24,416 nt of DNA from positions 1 to 24,416 of the forward strand of contig DATMAW010000216.1 of the NCBI GenBank assembly GCA_035559715.1. The letters are read 5' to 3'. Source of the stretch: JACQHC01 sp035559715 (lineage in GTDB: Bacteria > Gemmatimonadota > Gemmatimonadetes > Gemmatimonadales > GWC2-71-9). Below, one piece after another: positions 1 through 6,613 of the stretch. Numbering within the stretch: position 1 is the stretch's first letter; each line of letters begins with the position of its first letter. The notes below the pieces were generated by a model. It did no database searches. It was given only the letters and a program-made list of their open reading frames with translations, and was not told the DNA's origin. The translations under genes and the position numbers were made by a program.

Positions 1-1
1 G

Positions 2-181
2 GCGCTGGGCGCGCTCAGGAACCCGGACGGTTTCACGGGGAAATGTGGGGACTGTGAGTTCCGCTGGGCGTGCGGCGGCTCGCGGGCTCGCGCCTTCGCG
101 ATGACTGGGGACATGCTCGGCTCGGACCCGTTCTGCAGCTACGACCCTCCGGCACGCGAGCGACGGGGGAATTCTCGATGA
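2..181 (+). CDS. Radical SAM protein, C-terminal SPASM part (5' end outside window)
   Basis: Only the last 59 codons are present; the gene begins before the window. The visible part carries the Cys pattern C-x2-C-x5-C followed by GGSRARA and, about 20 residues later, another Cys in a DPFCSYDP context. This is the auxiliary iron-sulfur (SPASM/Twitch) domain of radical SAM enzymes of the heme-biosynthesis-like AhbD/NirJ/PqqE group. The radical SAM CxxxCxxC core lies outside the window, so the substrate cannot be named. The stop codon overlaps the ATG of the broken ferritin-like gene (ATGA at 178-181), showing the two were once co-translated. Family confidence is good, precise function low. Confidence 0.8.
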   Translation, partial: ALGALRNPDGFTGKCGDCEFRWACGGSRARAFAMTGDMLGSDPFCSYDPPARERRGNSR

Positions 182-398
182 ACAAGACACAGCTTATCAG
201 TTGAATGAAGACCTCGCCGGTGAGTTCGGCGCCATCCTACAGTACCTCACATACGCGGCCAAGGTGACGGACCCGTATCGGCCGCAGCTATCCCCAGTTC
301 CTCCTGGCGGAGGTACCTGACGAGCAAGCCCACGCCCAGTTTCTGGCCAACAAGACGTGGCACTGGGTGGTGAGCCGGCTATGCAACCGCGGCCAGGC
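178..398 (+). pseudogene. Ferritin-like (bacterioferritin-type) gene, frameshifted and truncated
   Basis: Conceptual translation across three frames gives the N-terminus of a ferritin-like four-helix protein: a start MNKTQLI, then LNEDLAGEFGAILQYLTY with the iron-ligand-type Glu, then FLLAEVPDEQAHAQFLANK with the E-x2-H-type motif, then ALGGEP. Joining them needs three single-base changes: a lost base near 198-201, an extra C in the CCCC run at 292-295, and a lost base near 355-356. Homology stops at about 395, where the convergent DsrE-like gene ends (399), so the C-terminal helices are missing. The ATG overlaps the stop of the radical SAM gene. Sequencing error is possible, but no other gene in the window needs a frameshift correction. 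Confidence 0.75.
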
Positions 399-914
399 TC
401 AGGTGAAGATGATCTCGCCGCCCGCCGCGAGCCCGTAGAAGTCGCCCACCGTGATGATGTCCTCGACGGTGTCCACGAAGTCGGACTTCGCCAGGCCGAA
501 CATCTCCACCGACGCCTTGCACGCGAACAGCCGCACGCCGGAATCGGCGCACAGCTGGATGAACTCGCCGACCGGCGGGATGTCGAGTGCCGCCATCCTC
601 TTGTTCATCATGTACGTGGCGAGCGCGCTCATGCCGGGCAACGCGCCGAGCAGCGTTGGTATCCCCAGGGCGGGATTGCCGACCGCCGCCACGCGGAGCC
701 TGTTTTGCTTCTTCTTGGTGATGGCGTCGAGCCCGAAGAACGTGAAAAACAGGTTCGCCTCGATGCCCTCCATGCGGGCGCCGTTGGCCATGATGAGCCC
801 GGGGTAGACGCCTTCGAGAGAGCCGTGCGAGACGATGATGGAAACCTTCCGAATCGCCTCGCGCTCGGTCGCCGTCTGCTGCTGCCCCACCGCTTCCGGG
901 GCCGTCGCCGTCAT
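399..914 (-). CDS. DsrE/DsrF-like (DsrE2-type) sulfur-relay family protein
   Basis: A protein of 171 residues. Residues 22-60 read as a beta strand plus loop with IIVSHGSLEGVYPGLIMA and NLFFTFFGLDA, as in the DsrE/DrsE-like fold. A hydrophobic stretch lies around 82-104. Cys122 and Cys132 (in LFACKAS) lie near the C-terminal third; Cys132 sits where DsrE-family proteins place their persulfide-carrying Cys (family knowledge). The ATG at 914 is preferred over one 21 bases upstream because a GGGAGG Shine-Dalgarno lies directly before it. It is the last gene of the sulfur cassette, 11 bases after the DsrC/TusE-like gene. Likely role: accepting or passing sulfane sulfur in the cytoplasm. Family is secure; direction of transfer is inference. 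Confidence 0.85.
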   Translation of the reverse strand: MTATAPEAVGQQQTATEREAIRKVSIIVSHGSLEGVYPGLIMANGARMEGIEANLFFTFFGLDAITKKKQNRLRVAAVGNPALGIPTLLGALPGMSALATYMMNKRMAALDIPPVGEFIQLCADSGVRLFACKASVEMFGLAKSDFVDTVEDIITVGDFYGLAAGGEIIFT

Positions 915-925
915 GGTGTCCTCCC

Positions 926-1243
926 TTAGATGCAACCCTTGGGCTTCGGTATCCCGCCGATCTTCGCCGCGAGCTTGGCGGGTCCCTTCGGGAACAATTG
1001 GTACAGCTCCTTGACGGGGACGCCGGACTCCTTGCCCAGCGTGCGGATACTGGGCGCGGAGCCTTTGGCAAGGTACGTCTCACGCATGAAGCGGATCACC
1101 AGCCAATGGCGATCCGTGAGCGGGGCGATCCCGGTCTGCCGTGCGATCTCCTCTCCCAGGCTCTCGCTCCATTGCGCCGGGTCCTTGAGGAACCCTTCGG
1201 CGTCCACCTCGATCGGCATGTCGAGCATCGTCATCGTTGGCAT
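926..1243 (-). CDS. tusE: DsrC/TusE-family sulfur carrier
   Basis: A 105-residue protein matching the DsrC/TusE/DsvC family over its whole length: DAEGFLKDPAQWSE near the N-terminus, TDRHWLVIRFMRE in the middle, and the C-terminal arm ELYQLFPKGPAKLAAKIGG ending in PKPKGCI. The penultimate Cys104 is the conserved sulfur-binding CysA. The second conserved cysteine of true DsrC (CysB, in the KLACKIAG context) is alanine here (Ala93). One-cysteine members are TusE-like relays rather than DsrAB trisulfide partners (family knowledge). The start has an AGGAG sequence upstream; internal Met codons at residues 4 and 6 are alternatives. It lies between the SQR-like and DsrE-like genes, which suggests it shuttles persulfide between them. 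Confidence 0.9.
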   Translation of the reverse strand: MPTMTMLDMPIEVDAEGFLKDPAQWSESLGEEIARQTGIAPLTDRHWLVIRFMRETYLAKGSAPSIRTLGKESGVPVKELYQLFPKGPAKLAAKIGGIPKPKGCI

Positions 1244-1258
1244 GATGCAATCTCCTGG

Positions 1259-2560
1259 CTACACGTGGGTCGGCGCTGCAGCACCGGCGCGTGGTGGGAT
1301 CTCCGCCAGGAGCGGCAGCGGCTCCTTGCCCGTCATCGTCATCTGTGGCGCGATGCCGGGGATGTCGTGACCCGGCAGCAGCAGGTTCCAGTACACCCAC
1401 TGGAACGCCAGCTTGGCGAGATGATTGACGCGCGATTCGCGCAACAGCGGAAGCGGGCCGAGCGGGGTCGGGAACCGGCCGGGCAGCGGCTCGACTTCGT
1501 AGTTGAAGTCAATCAGCAACGCCTTGCCGAATCCGGTTTCGATGAAGCAATTCGCGTGGCCGTCGAAGCCGGGGTCCAGCGGCTGGCCTGCGAGGAAGCG
1601 CCGCACGTTGGGCGCCAGGACCTCGGCCTGGAAGTGTGCCACCGAGCCGGCCTTGGACGAAGGCAGGTCCGTGGCGTCGCCCAGCGCGAAGATGTTCGCC
1701 TTGCGCTTTGCCTGGAGCGTGTGGGGATCGGTGGGGACGAAGTTGAGACTGTCTCCGAGACCGTCGGAGCGGCCGATGAAATCCTGGCCCAGGTGCAGCG
1801 GGATCGTAACCAGGAGATCGAAGTCCACGGTACGATCATCCCACGAGACCAGGCGGCCCGCGGCGCCGTCCACCTGGCCGGTCGCAAACTCGGTCACGAG
1901 CCGGATGTTCTTGTCCCCGAGCAGGTGGCCCAGCTTGGCGGCGCAGGTTTCCTTGGTGAACGCCTTGTCGAGCGGTGTCACGAAGGTGATCTCCACGCGA
2001 TCCCGGATGCCGCGGCGGGTGAAATAGGCGTCCGCGAGGAACGCGAATTCGAGCGGCGCCACCGGGCACTTGATCGGCATCTCGGTGATGTTGATAACGA
2101 GGCGCCCGCCCGCGAACTTCGCGAGCGCCTCACGCAGGGCCTGCGCGCCGGGCAGCGTGTAGAAGTCGAAGACCCTGGTGCGCCAGCCGTCGCCCAACAT
2201 GCCTTCGGTTTCCTCGGGCGCCAGCCGGGTGCCGCTCGCGATCACGAGCACATCATACGGAACGGCAGCCCCGCTCTTGAGGAACACGACGTCCGCGTCC
2301 GGCTCGACGCGGTCGATGTCACCCTGCAGAAAGCATACGCCCTTGGCGAGCTGGGGGCGCCGCGGCCGCACGATCTGCTCCGGCCGGTAATCGGCGAAGG
2401 GAAGGAACAACAGGGCGGGCTGGTACACGTGATGGTTGTTCTGGTCCACGACGGTGATGCCCACGGATCCGTCGCGCAACTCGCGCCGGTAGATGCGGGC
2501 GAGCCGGTTGGCCATCATGGTACCACCGGTACCGCCGCCCAGAATTACGATCCGTTTCAT
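1259..2560 (-). CDS. sqr: Sulfide:quinone oxidoreductase-like FAD-dependent oxidoreductase
   Basis: A 433-residue flavoprotein. An N-terminal Rossmann motif GGGTGG (residues 8-13) binds FAD, followed by NHHVYQP (42-48), the second dinucleotide segment near VIASGTRLAPE (107-116), and the FALGDATDLPSSKAGS motif (291-306) that closes the FAD site. Cys165 in the PIKCPVAPLEF motif matches a redox-active Cys of SQR and flavocytochrome c sulfide dehydrogenases; Cys76, Cys206 and Cys338 are also present. The hydrophobic, aromatic C-terminal region (about 380-400) could be the membrane-contacting part. SQRs oxidise sulfide to sulfane sulfur and pass electrons to quinone. Next to a DsrC/TusE-like and a DsrE-like protein this is the likeliest reaction. 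Other NADH:quinone-type flavoproteins share the fold, so substrate specificity is inference. Confidence 0.85.
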   Translation of the reverse strand: MKRIVILGGGTGGTMMANRLARIYRRELRDGSVGITVVDQNNHHVYQPALLFLPFADYRPEQIVRPRRPQLAKGVCFLQGDIDRVEPDADVVFLKSGAAVPYDVLVIASGTRLAPEETEGMLGDGWRTRVFDFYTLPGAQALREALAKFAGGRLVINITEMPIKCPVAPLEFAFLADAYFTRRGIRDRVEITFVTPLDKAFTKETCAAKLGHLLGDKNIRLVTEFATGQVDGAAGRLVSWDDRTVDFDLLVTIPLHLGQDFIGRSDGLGDSLNFVPTDPHTLQAKRKANIFALGDATDLPSSKAGSVAHFQAEVLAPNVRRFLAGQPLDPGFDGHANCFIETGFGKALLIDFNYEVEPLPGRFPTPLGPLPLLRESRVNHLAKLAFQWVYWNLLLPGHDIPGIAPQMTMTGKEPLPLLAEIPPRAGAAAPTHV

Positions 2561-2573
2561 CGAGGTCTCCCGC

Positions 2574-2873
2574 TTACGCGCCGCAGCCGCGGATGCACGC
2601 CAGGATGTGATGCACCTTGGGTTCGGAAATGGAATAGCGGATGAACTGCGCCTCGCGGTGCGCGGTCACGACGCCGTGGCCTCGCAGCGTGGCGAGCTGC
2701 TGTGACACCATCGCCTGGGTGGCGCCGGTGTACGTCTGCAGCTCGGTCACCGTCCGGCCGCCGCCCTCCATGGCCTCGAGCAGCATGAGGCGCAGCGGAT
2801 GCCCCAGGCACTTGATGACGGCCGCCGCCTTCTCCAGCGTGGCCGGGTCGATTCGCGCCGCCGGTGTGGTCAC
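2574..2873 (-). CDS. ArsR/SmtB-family transcriptional regulator, possible sulfide or redox sensor
   Basis: A 99-residue winged-helix regulator if started at the GTG at 2873; an upstream ATG would give 112 residues. GTG is chosen because a GGAGGAG sequence sits 4 bases before it. The core shows KCLGHPLRLMLLEAM (helix 1-2), then TVTELQTYTGATQAMVSQQLATLRGHGVV (HTH recognition region) and the wing AHREAQFIRYSI. Cysteines occur at residue 22 (KCLGHP) and near the C-terminus (ACIRGC, residues 93 and 97). This placement resembles BigR/SqrR-type ArsR proteins that sense persulfides through a Cys pair, but metal sensing is not excluded. It is the first gene of the sulfur cassette, with 13 bases to the next, and probably represses the operon including itself. 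Confidence 0.88.
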   Translation of the reverse strand: MTTPAARIDPATLEKAAAVIKCLGHPLRLMLLEAMEGGGRTVTELQTYTGATQAMVSQQLATLRGHGVVTAHREAQFIRYSISEPKVHHILACIRGCGA

Positions 2874-2877
2874 GAAG

Positions 2878-2884
2878 CTCCTCC
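2878..2884 (-). promoter_or_regulatory. Shine-Dalgarno that fixes the GTG start of the ArsR-type regulator
   Basis: On the minus strand the sequence GGAGGAG stands 4 bases before GTG at 2873-2871. No comparable sequence precedes the longer ATG alternative at 2912, so the shorter protein is preferred. The site directly abuts one arm of the palindrome at 2885-2918. Confidence 0.6.
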
Positions 2885-2918
2885 GCCGTATTGTTGCACC
2901 GACATATTGCAATACGGC
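2885..2918 (-). promoter_or_regulatory. Palindromic operator candidate for the ArsR-type regulator
   Basis: A perfect 9-base inverted repeat, GCCGTATTG at 2885-2893 and CAATACGGC at 2910-2918, encloses a smaller palindrome ATTGCAAT at 2906-2913. It begins directly upstream of the regulator's Shine-Dalgarno. ArsR-family regulators bind AT-rich imperfect palindromes at their own promoters, and this is a conspicuous AT-containing island in GC-rich sequence. Binding here would block transcription or translation initiation of the whole sulfur operon. The -35/-10 elements could not be assigned. Confidence 0.6.
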
Positions 2919-3214
2919 TGACCAAGCACGCCGGAAGCCGGCGTGAAGCTTCCTTCAGCTAGCCAACACCCTGACTATCAAGAACTTGCGGCGCTCGGCG
3001 CTTCCCTCGCCCCAGAACACCCGCTGCGGGTGCCACGGATCCCGCGCACGCTCTCTCTCGGCCACATCGAGACGCGTTGAGAGATCCAGTCAAACCGAGG
3101 GCGAGACCTACGTTTCGCACCCGCCGCGGCGAGGCGGCGCGGGTGCGGCGGGCGGGATGGCGCTACGGTGCGCTGGTCACAGGGACGAGGCTCCCCGCGC
3201 GCGGGCAGGCGAGA
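2919..3214. other. Intergenic region between the sulfur cassette and phoU
   Basis: About 300 bases with no gene I can support. It should hold promoter elements for the sulfur operon at its left end and the phoU-side terminator hairpin at 3116-3147. A 45-codon plus-strand reading frame (GTG at 2943, stop at 3080) has no recognisable motif and no clear ribosome-binding site, so it is not called as a gene. Confidence 0.6.
3116..3147 (-). terminator. GC-rich hairpin downstream of phoU, possible terminator
   Basis: CGCACCCGCCGC at 3116-3127 pairs with GCGGCGCGGGTGCG at 3134-3147 apart from a two-base bulge, giving a very stable stem about 70 bases past the phoU stop. There is no following T-run on the minus strand, so an intrinsic terminator is only plausible. 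Confidence 0.35.
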
Positions 3215-3907
3215 CTACGGCGTTGCCGCCTCCTGATGGTCCTCCAGGTGGTGCTTGATCTGCTTCCCCTCCACCAGGAACACCACGTTCTCGGCGATGT
3301 TCGTGGCGAGATCGGCCACCCGCTCCAGGTTCCGGCCCACGAGGAACAGCTGCATGGCCGCGCCGATCACATGTGGATCTTCGGCCATGTGCGTGAGCAG
3401 AATGCGGAATAACGACTGATTCAGCCGATCCACTTCGTCATCCCGCGCGCAGATTGCGCGGCCGGCCTTGCTGTCGCCCCGCACGAACGCCTCGAGTGAC
3501 CCGGCCAGCATCTCGCGGGCGATCCGCGCCATCTCCAGCAGCTCAGGTTCCGGTGCAATGACGCGGTAGGCGAGCAGCCGCTTGGCCGCCTGCGCGATGT
3601 TGACCGCGTGGTCGCCCACGCGCTCCAGATCGTCGGCACTCTTCAACGCCGTGAGCAGCAGCCGCAGATCCCCGGCCATGGGCTGCTGCAGCGCCAGGAG
3701 GTGGGTGACCGTGTCCTCGATCTCGATCTCCAGCGCGTCAATCGCGTGATCCCCCCGGATGACCTGCTCGGCCGCGTTTTCGTCGCGATCCAGCAGCGCT
3801 CGTACCGCCCGCGCGAGGCCGTCCTCGGCCAGGCTGGACATGTCCAGCAGCCGTTGCTTGAGGCGCGCCAGCTCGTCGTGGAAGTGCCGCTTGGGTTCCG
3901 GGCTCAT
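3215..3907 (-). CDS. phoU: Phosphate transport system regulator PhoU
   Basis: A 230-residue, almost wholly alpha-helical protein with two tandem PhoU domains. Each carries the acidic metal-cluster motif: DDLERVGDHAVNIA around residues 91-104 and RNLERVADLATNIAEN around 192-207. The opening FHDELARLKQRLLDM is typical of PhoU. PhoU links the Pst transporter to the PhoR kinase, keeping PhoR in its phosphatase state when phosphate is abundant. The ATG overlaps the pstB stop (ATGA at 3907-3904), so it is the last gene of pstSCAB-phoU. The length and both motifs are normal. Confidence 0.97.
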   Translation of the reverse strand: MSPEPKRHFHDELARLKQRLLDMSSLAEDGLARAVRALLDRDENAAEQVIRGDHAIDALEIEIEDTVTHLLALQQPMAGDLRLLLTALKSADDLERVGDHAVNIAQAAKRLLAYRVIAPEPELLEMARIAREMLAGSLEAFVRGDSKAGRAICARDDEVDRLNQSLFRILLTHMAEDPHVIGAAMQLFLVGRNLERVADLATNIAENVVFLVEGKQIKHHLEDHQEAATP

Positions 3908-4764
3908 CCGAACCGCCCCGTCACGTAGGCCTCCGTCCGCGGATCTCGCGGGCGCGTGAATAACTCATCGGACGGCCCGAACTCGATCAGCTCGCCCATG
4001 TAGAAGAACGCCGTCAAATCCGCAATGCGGGCGGCCTGCTGGAGGTTGTGCGTCACGATGAGGATAGTGTAGCGCTGTTTCAGCTCCACCAGCAGTTCCT
4101 CGACTTTCTGGGTGGCGATGGGATCGAGCGCGCTCGCGGGCTCGTCGAGCAGCAACACCTGCGGTTCGAGCGCGAGAGCGCGGGCAATGCACAAGCGCTG
4201 CTGCTGCCCGCCGGACAGACTGACCCCGGAACGATGCAGCACGTCCTTCACCTCGTCCCACAACGCGGCTTGCCGCAGGGCGCGCTCCACGATGTCATCG
4301 GCCCCGGCCGTGGGCTCGCGGCTCAGCCGCAGGCCGGCCAGGACGTTGTCCCGGATGGACATCGTGGGGAATGGGTTGGGTTTCTGGAACACCATCCCCA
4401 CGTGGCGGCGCAACAGGACGGGATTCACCGTTGGGGCGTAGATGTCTATGCCGTCCAGCAGCACCGTCCCCTCCACGCGCGCGCCCGGCACGACCTCGTG
4501 CATGCGGTTCAGGCAACGCACGAACGTGGACTTGCCGCAGCCGGACGGGCCAATGATGGCCGTGATGCGGTGTTCGCTGACCGGCAGCGTAATTCCTTTC
4601 AATGCCGGGGATGTATCGAACCAGGCCCTCAGATTCTCGGTGCGCATTTTCTCGCGCCCACCGCCCGGCGCAGGCGGATCGCCCGGGACTGCCGCGTCCG
4701 ATTTCGCGGCCGGTGCCAAGCTGGGCTGCCGTCCGCCCAATCCGCGGGGGAGCAGAATGCTCAC
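3904..4764 (-). CDS. pstB: Phosphate ABC transporter ATP-binding protein PstB
   Basis: The ATPase of the Pst importer, 286 residues from the GTG at 4764. Walker A GPSGCGKST is at 72-80, the Q-loop Gln at 127 (VFQKPNPFP), the ABC signature LSGGQQQ at 183-189, Walker B LLLDEP at 204-209 and the switch His at 239. The GTG overlaps the pstA stop and has a GGAGGT Shine-Dalgarno 4 bases before it. This adds a Pro/Gly/Ala-rich tail of about 40 residues ahead of the usual PstB start; an ATG at 4647 (MRTENL) would remove it but lacks a good ribosome site. Acts at the inner membrane with PstA/PstC. Confidence 0.95.
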   Translation of the reverse strand: MSILLPRGLGGRQPSLAPAAKSDAAVPGDPPAPGGGREKMRTENLRAWFDTSPALKGITLPVSEHRITAIIGPSGCGKSTFVRCLNRMHEVVPGARVEGTVLLDGIDIYAPTVNPVLLRRHVGMVFQKPNPFPTMSIRDNVLAGLRLSREPTAGADDIVERALRQAALWDEVKDVLHRSGVSLSGGQQQRLCIARALALEPQVLLLDEPASALDPIATQKVEELLVELKQRYTILIVTHNLQQAARIADLTAFFYMGELIEFGPSDELFTRPRDPRTEAYVTGRFG

Positions 4765-5681
4765 CAGTACCTCCGCCGCTGGAGCCGCATGCGCAACCAG
4801 ATCGCCGTGGCGTTGAGCGCCACCATCAAGGCGAGCAGCACCACGATGCCTGCCGCGGCGTTGACGTGGAACTCCGGCTGCGGGCGGGAGACCCAATTGA
4901 AGATCTGGATGGGGAGCGCGGTGAACGCGCTCTTGAGCGAGTCCGGCACGAACGCCACGTAGGTTAGCGCGCCGATCGTGATCAGCGGGGCGGTCTCACC
5001 GATCGCCCGCGCGAGCGAGAGGATGATCCCGGTGAGAATGCCGGGGAGACACATGGGGAGCGTGACGAGCCGGAGCGTGCGCCAGCGATCGCCGCCCAGC
5101 GCGTACCCCGCCTCTCGCATGGAGTGCGGGACCGTGCGGAGCGCTTCGCGCGACGCCATGATCACCATGGGCAGGAGCAGCAGGGCCAGGGTAGCCGCTC
5201 CGGCCAGGAGGCTGCGCCCCAGTCCAATGACTCGAACGAACAACTCCAATCCAAGCAGCCCATAAATGATGGACGGAACGCCCGCGAGATTGCTGATGTT
5301 GATCTCGATGAGCCCCGTGAGGCGTCCCGGCCGGGCGTACTCCTCCAAAAAGATCGCGGCGCCGACGCCGATCGGGATTGCGATGACGGCCGTGAGGGCC
5401 ATCAGGTAGGCCGTGCCCACCAGCGCGGGCAGGACGCCCGCGGCCGCCGCCCGGCGTGACGGATAGCTGGTGAGAAAATCCCAGTTGAGTCGTGGGAGCG
5501 CGTCTCGCAGCGCGTCCGCGAACAGCACCACGAGCAACAGCAGCGGCAGCGTGAGCGCCGCGAGACACAGCGCCCTGAACGCGTGTTCCGCGGTGAACCG
5601 GTGCCGGGGCGACGCGAGCGCGCCCGGCAGCGTCGCGGCCGTTCGGGGTGGGGGCGGAAGCGACTGCGCCGTGCCTGTCAC
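4761..5681 (-). CDS. pstA: Phosphate ABC transporter permease PstA
   Basis: A 306-residue inner-membrane permease. A proline-rich cytoplasmic N-terminus of about 30 residues leads into a first membrane segment (ALCLAALTLPLLLLVVLFADAL). Then come the core permease helices, including GTAYLMALTAVIAIPIGVGA, the NLAGVPSIIYGLLGLELFV segment typical of PstA, and the EAA-type loop REALRTVPHSMREAGYALGG that docks PstB. The RAIGETAPL motif near residues 226-234 is characteristic. The GTG start overlaps the pstC stop (GTGA), and its own stop overlaps the pstB GTG. It forms the membrane channel with PstC. Confidence 0.96.
   Translation of the reverse strand: MTGTAQSLPPPPRTAATLPGALASPRHRFTAEHAFRALCLAALTLPLLLLVVLFADALRDALPRLNWDFLTSYPSRRAAAAGVLPALVGTAYLMALTAVIAIPIGVGAAIFLEEYARPGRLTGLIEINISNLAGVPSIIYGLLGLELFVRVIGLGRSLLAGAATLALLLLPMVIMASREALRTVPHSMREAGYALGGDRWRTLRLVTLPMCLPGILTGIILSLARAIGETAPLITIGALTYVAFVPDSLKSAFTALPIQIFNWVSRPQPEFHVNAAAGIVVLLALMVALNATAIWLRMRLQRRRYW
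4769..4774 (-). promoter_or_regulatory. Shine-Dalgarno supporting the GTG start of pstB
   Basis: GGAGGT on the minus strand, within the last codons of pstA, precedes GTG at 4764 by 4 bases. It favours the longer PstB with its extra N-terminal tail and implies translational coupling to pstA. Confidence 0.6.
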
Positions 5682-6613
5682 AGCGAGCCCTTCAGAATGC
5701 GTTTCCGCAGCCGGTGGGACGTGATGTTCAGAACCAGGGTCATGAGAAACAGAGAAAGCCCCACGGCGAAGATCGTGCGGTACTCCAGCGTGCCCGTCGG
5801 CGTATCACCCAGGCTCACCTGAACGATGTACGCCGTCATCGTTTCGATGGGAACACGGGGATCGAGCGTGAGGCGCGGCTGCTGACCCGCGGCGATGGCG
5901 ACGATCATCGTCTCGCCGATGGCCCGGGACAGCCCGAGAATGACCGACGCGGCGATGCCCGAAAACGCCGTCGGCAACGTCACGCGGAGGAGTGTTTGGA
6001 GCCTGCCGGCGCCGAGTGCGTACGCGCCCTCTCGCAGGCTGGCCGGCACTGCGGAAATCGCGTCGTCGGAGAGCGAGGCCACGATGGGCACAATCATGAT
6101 GCCCATCACGATCCCGGGACCGAGCGCGTTGAATCCCGCAAGTCCCGGGATGAATCGCTGCAGCACCGGCGTCACAAACGTGAGGGCGAAGTAGCCGTAC
6201 ACGACCGTCGGCACGCCGGCCAGGACCTCCAGCGCGGGCTTGAGCAGCTTCCGAGCCCGGGGGCGCGAAAACTCGGCCAGGTGAATGGCGGCGAGCAGGC
6301 CGAGGGGCACCGCGACGGCGATCGCGATGGTGGTGGTCAGGAAGGTTCCGGCGAGCAGCGGCCAGATCCCGAAATGCTTGTCCGCGAACAACGGAGTCCA
6401 CTGCGTGTCCGCCAGAAAGCGACCGGGCGAGACCTCGCGAAAGAACGCCAGGCTCTCCCCGAGCAGCACCGCGACGATTCCCGCGGTGGTGAGCACCGAG
6501 ACGGCTCCGCACGCGAACAACAGGCGGGCGACGAACCGCTCGGTCGCCGCGCGCGGCGCCGTCAGCGCCATCCCGCCCGGCAGCGCCGTCGCGGGAGAGC
6601 TACCGGGCTGCAT
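5678..6613 (-). CDS. pstC: Phosphate ABC transporter permease PstC
   Basis: A 311-residue inner-membrane permease. The ATG at 6613 is used because GAGGAGG lies just before it; the start lies 14 bases inside the 3' end of pstS. Features include a first membrane helix around residues 30-52, the segment FREVSPGRFLADTQWTPLF, the core helices GTFLTTTIAIAVAVPLGLLAA and VLAGVPTVVYGYFAL, the EAA-type loop with VPASLREGAYALGAGR, and RAIGETMIV near the end. It pairs with PstA to form the phosphate channel. A reading frame extending further upstream overlaps pstS and is not used. Confidence 0.96.
   Translation of the reverse strand: MQPGSSPATALPGGMALTAPRAATERFVARLLFACGAVSVLTTAGIVAVLLGESLAFFREVSPGRFLADTQWTPLFADKHFGIWPLLAGTFLTTTIAIAVAVPLGLLAAIHLAEFSRPRARKLLKPALEVLAGVPTVVYGYFALTFVTPVLQRFIPGLAGFNALGPGIVMGIMIVPIVASLSDDAISAVPASLREGAYALGAGRLQTLLRVTLPTAFSGIAASVILGLSRAIGETMIVAIAAGQQPRLTLDPRVPIETMTAYIVQVSLGDTPTGTLEYRTIFAVGLSLFLMTLVLNITSHRLRKRILKGSL

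Noticed and set aside
178..398. Programmed frameshifting in the ferritin-like gene
   Set aside because: Three separate shifts plus loss of the C-terminal half fit decay or error better than recoding; no slippery-site and pseudoknot arrangement was seen.
998..2644. Plus-strand open frame of 548 codons opposite the SQR and TusE genes
   Set aside because: It mirrors well-supported minus-strand genes with known motifs and has no family signature; long shadow frames are common in GC-rich DNA.
2943..3080. Plus-strand 45-codon frame starting at GTG
   Set aside because: No ribosome site, no recognisable motif and no neighbour coupling; kept only as a note in the intergenic entry.
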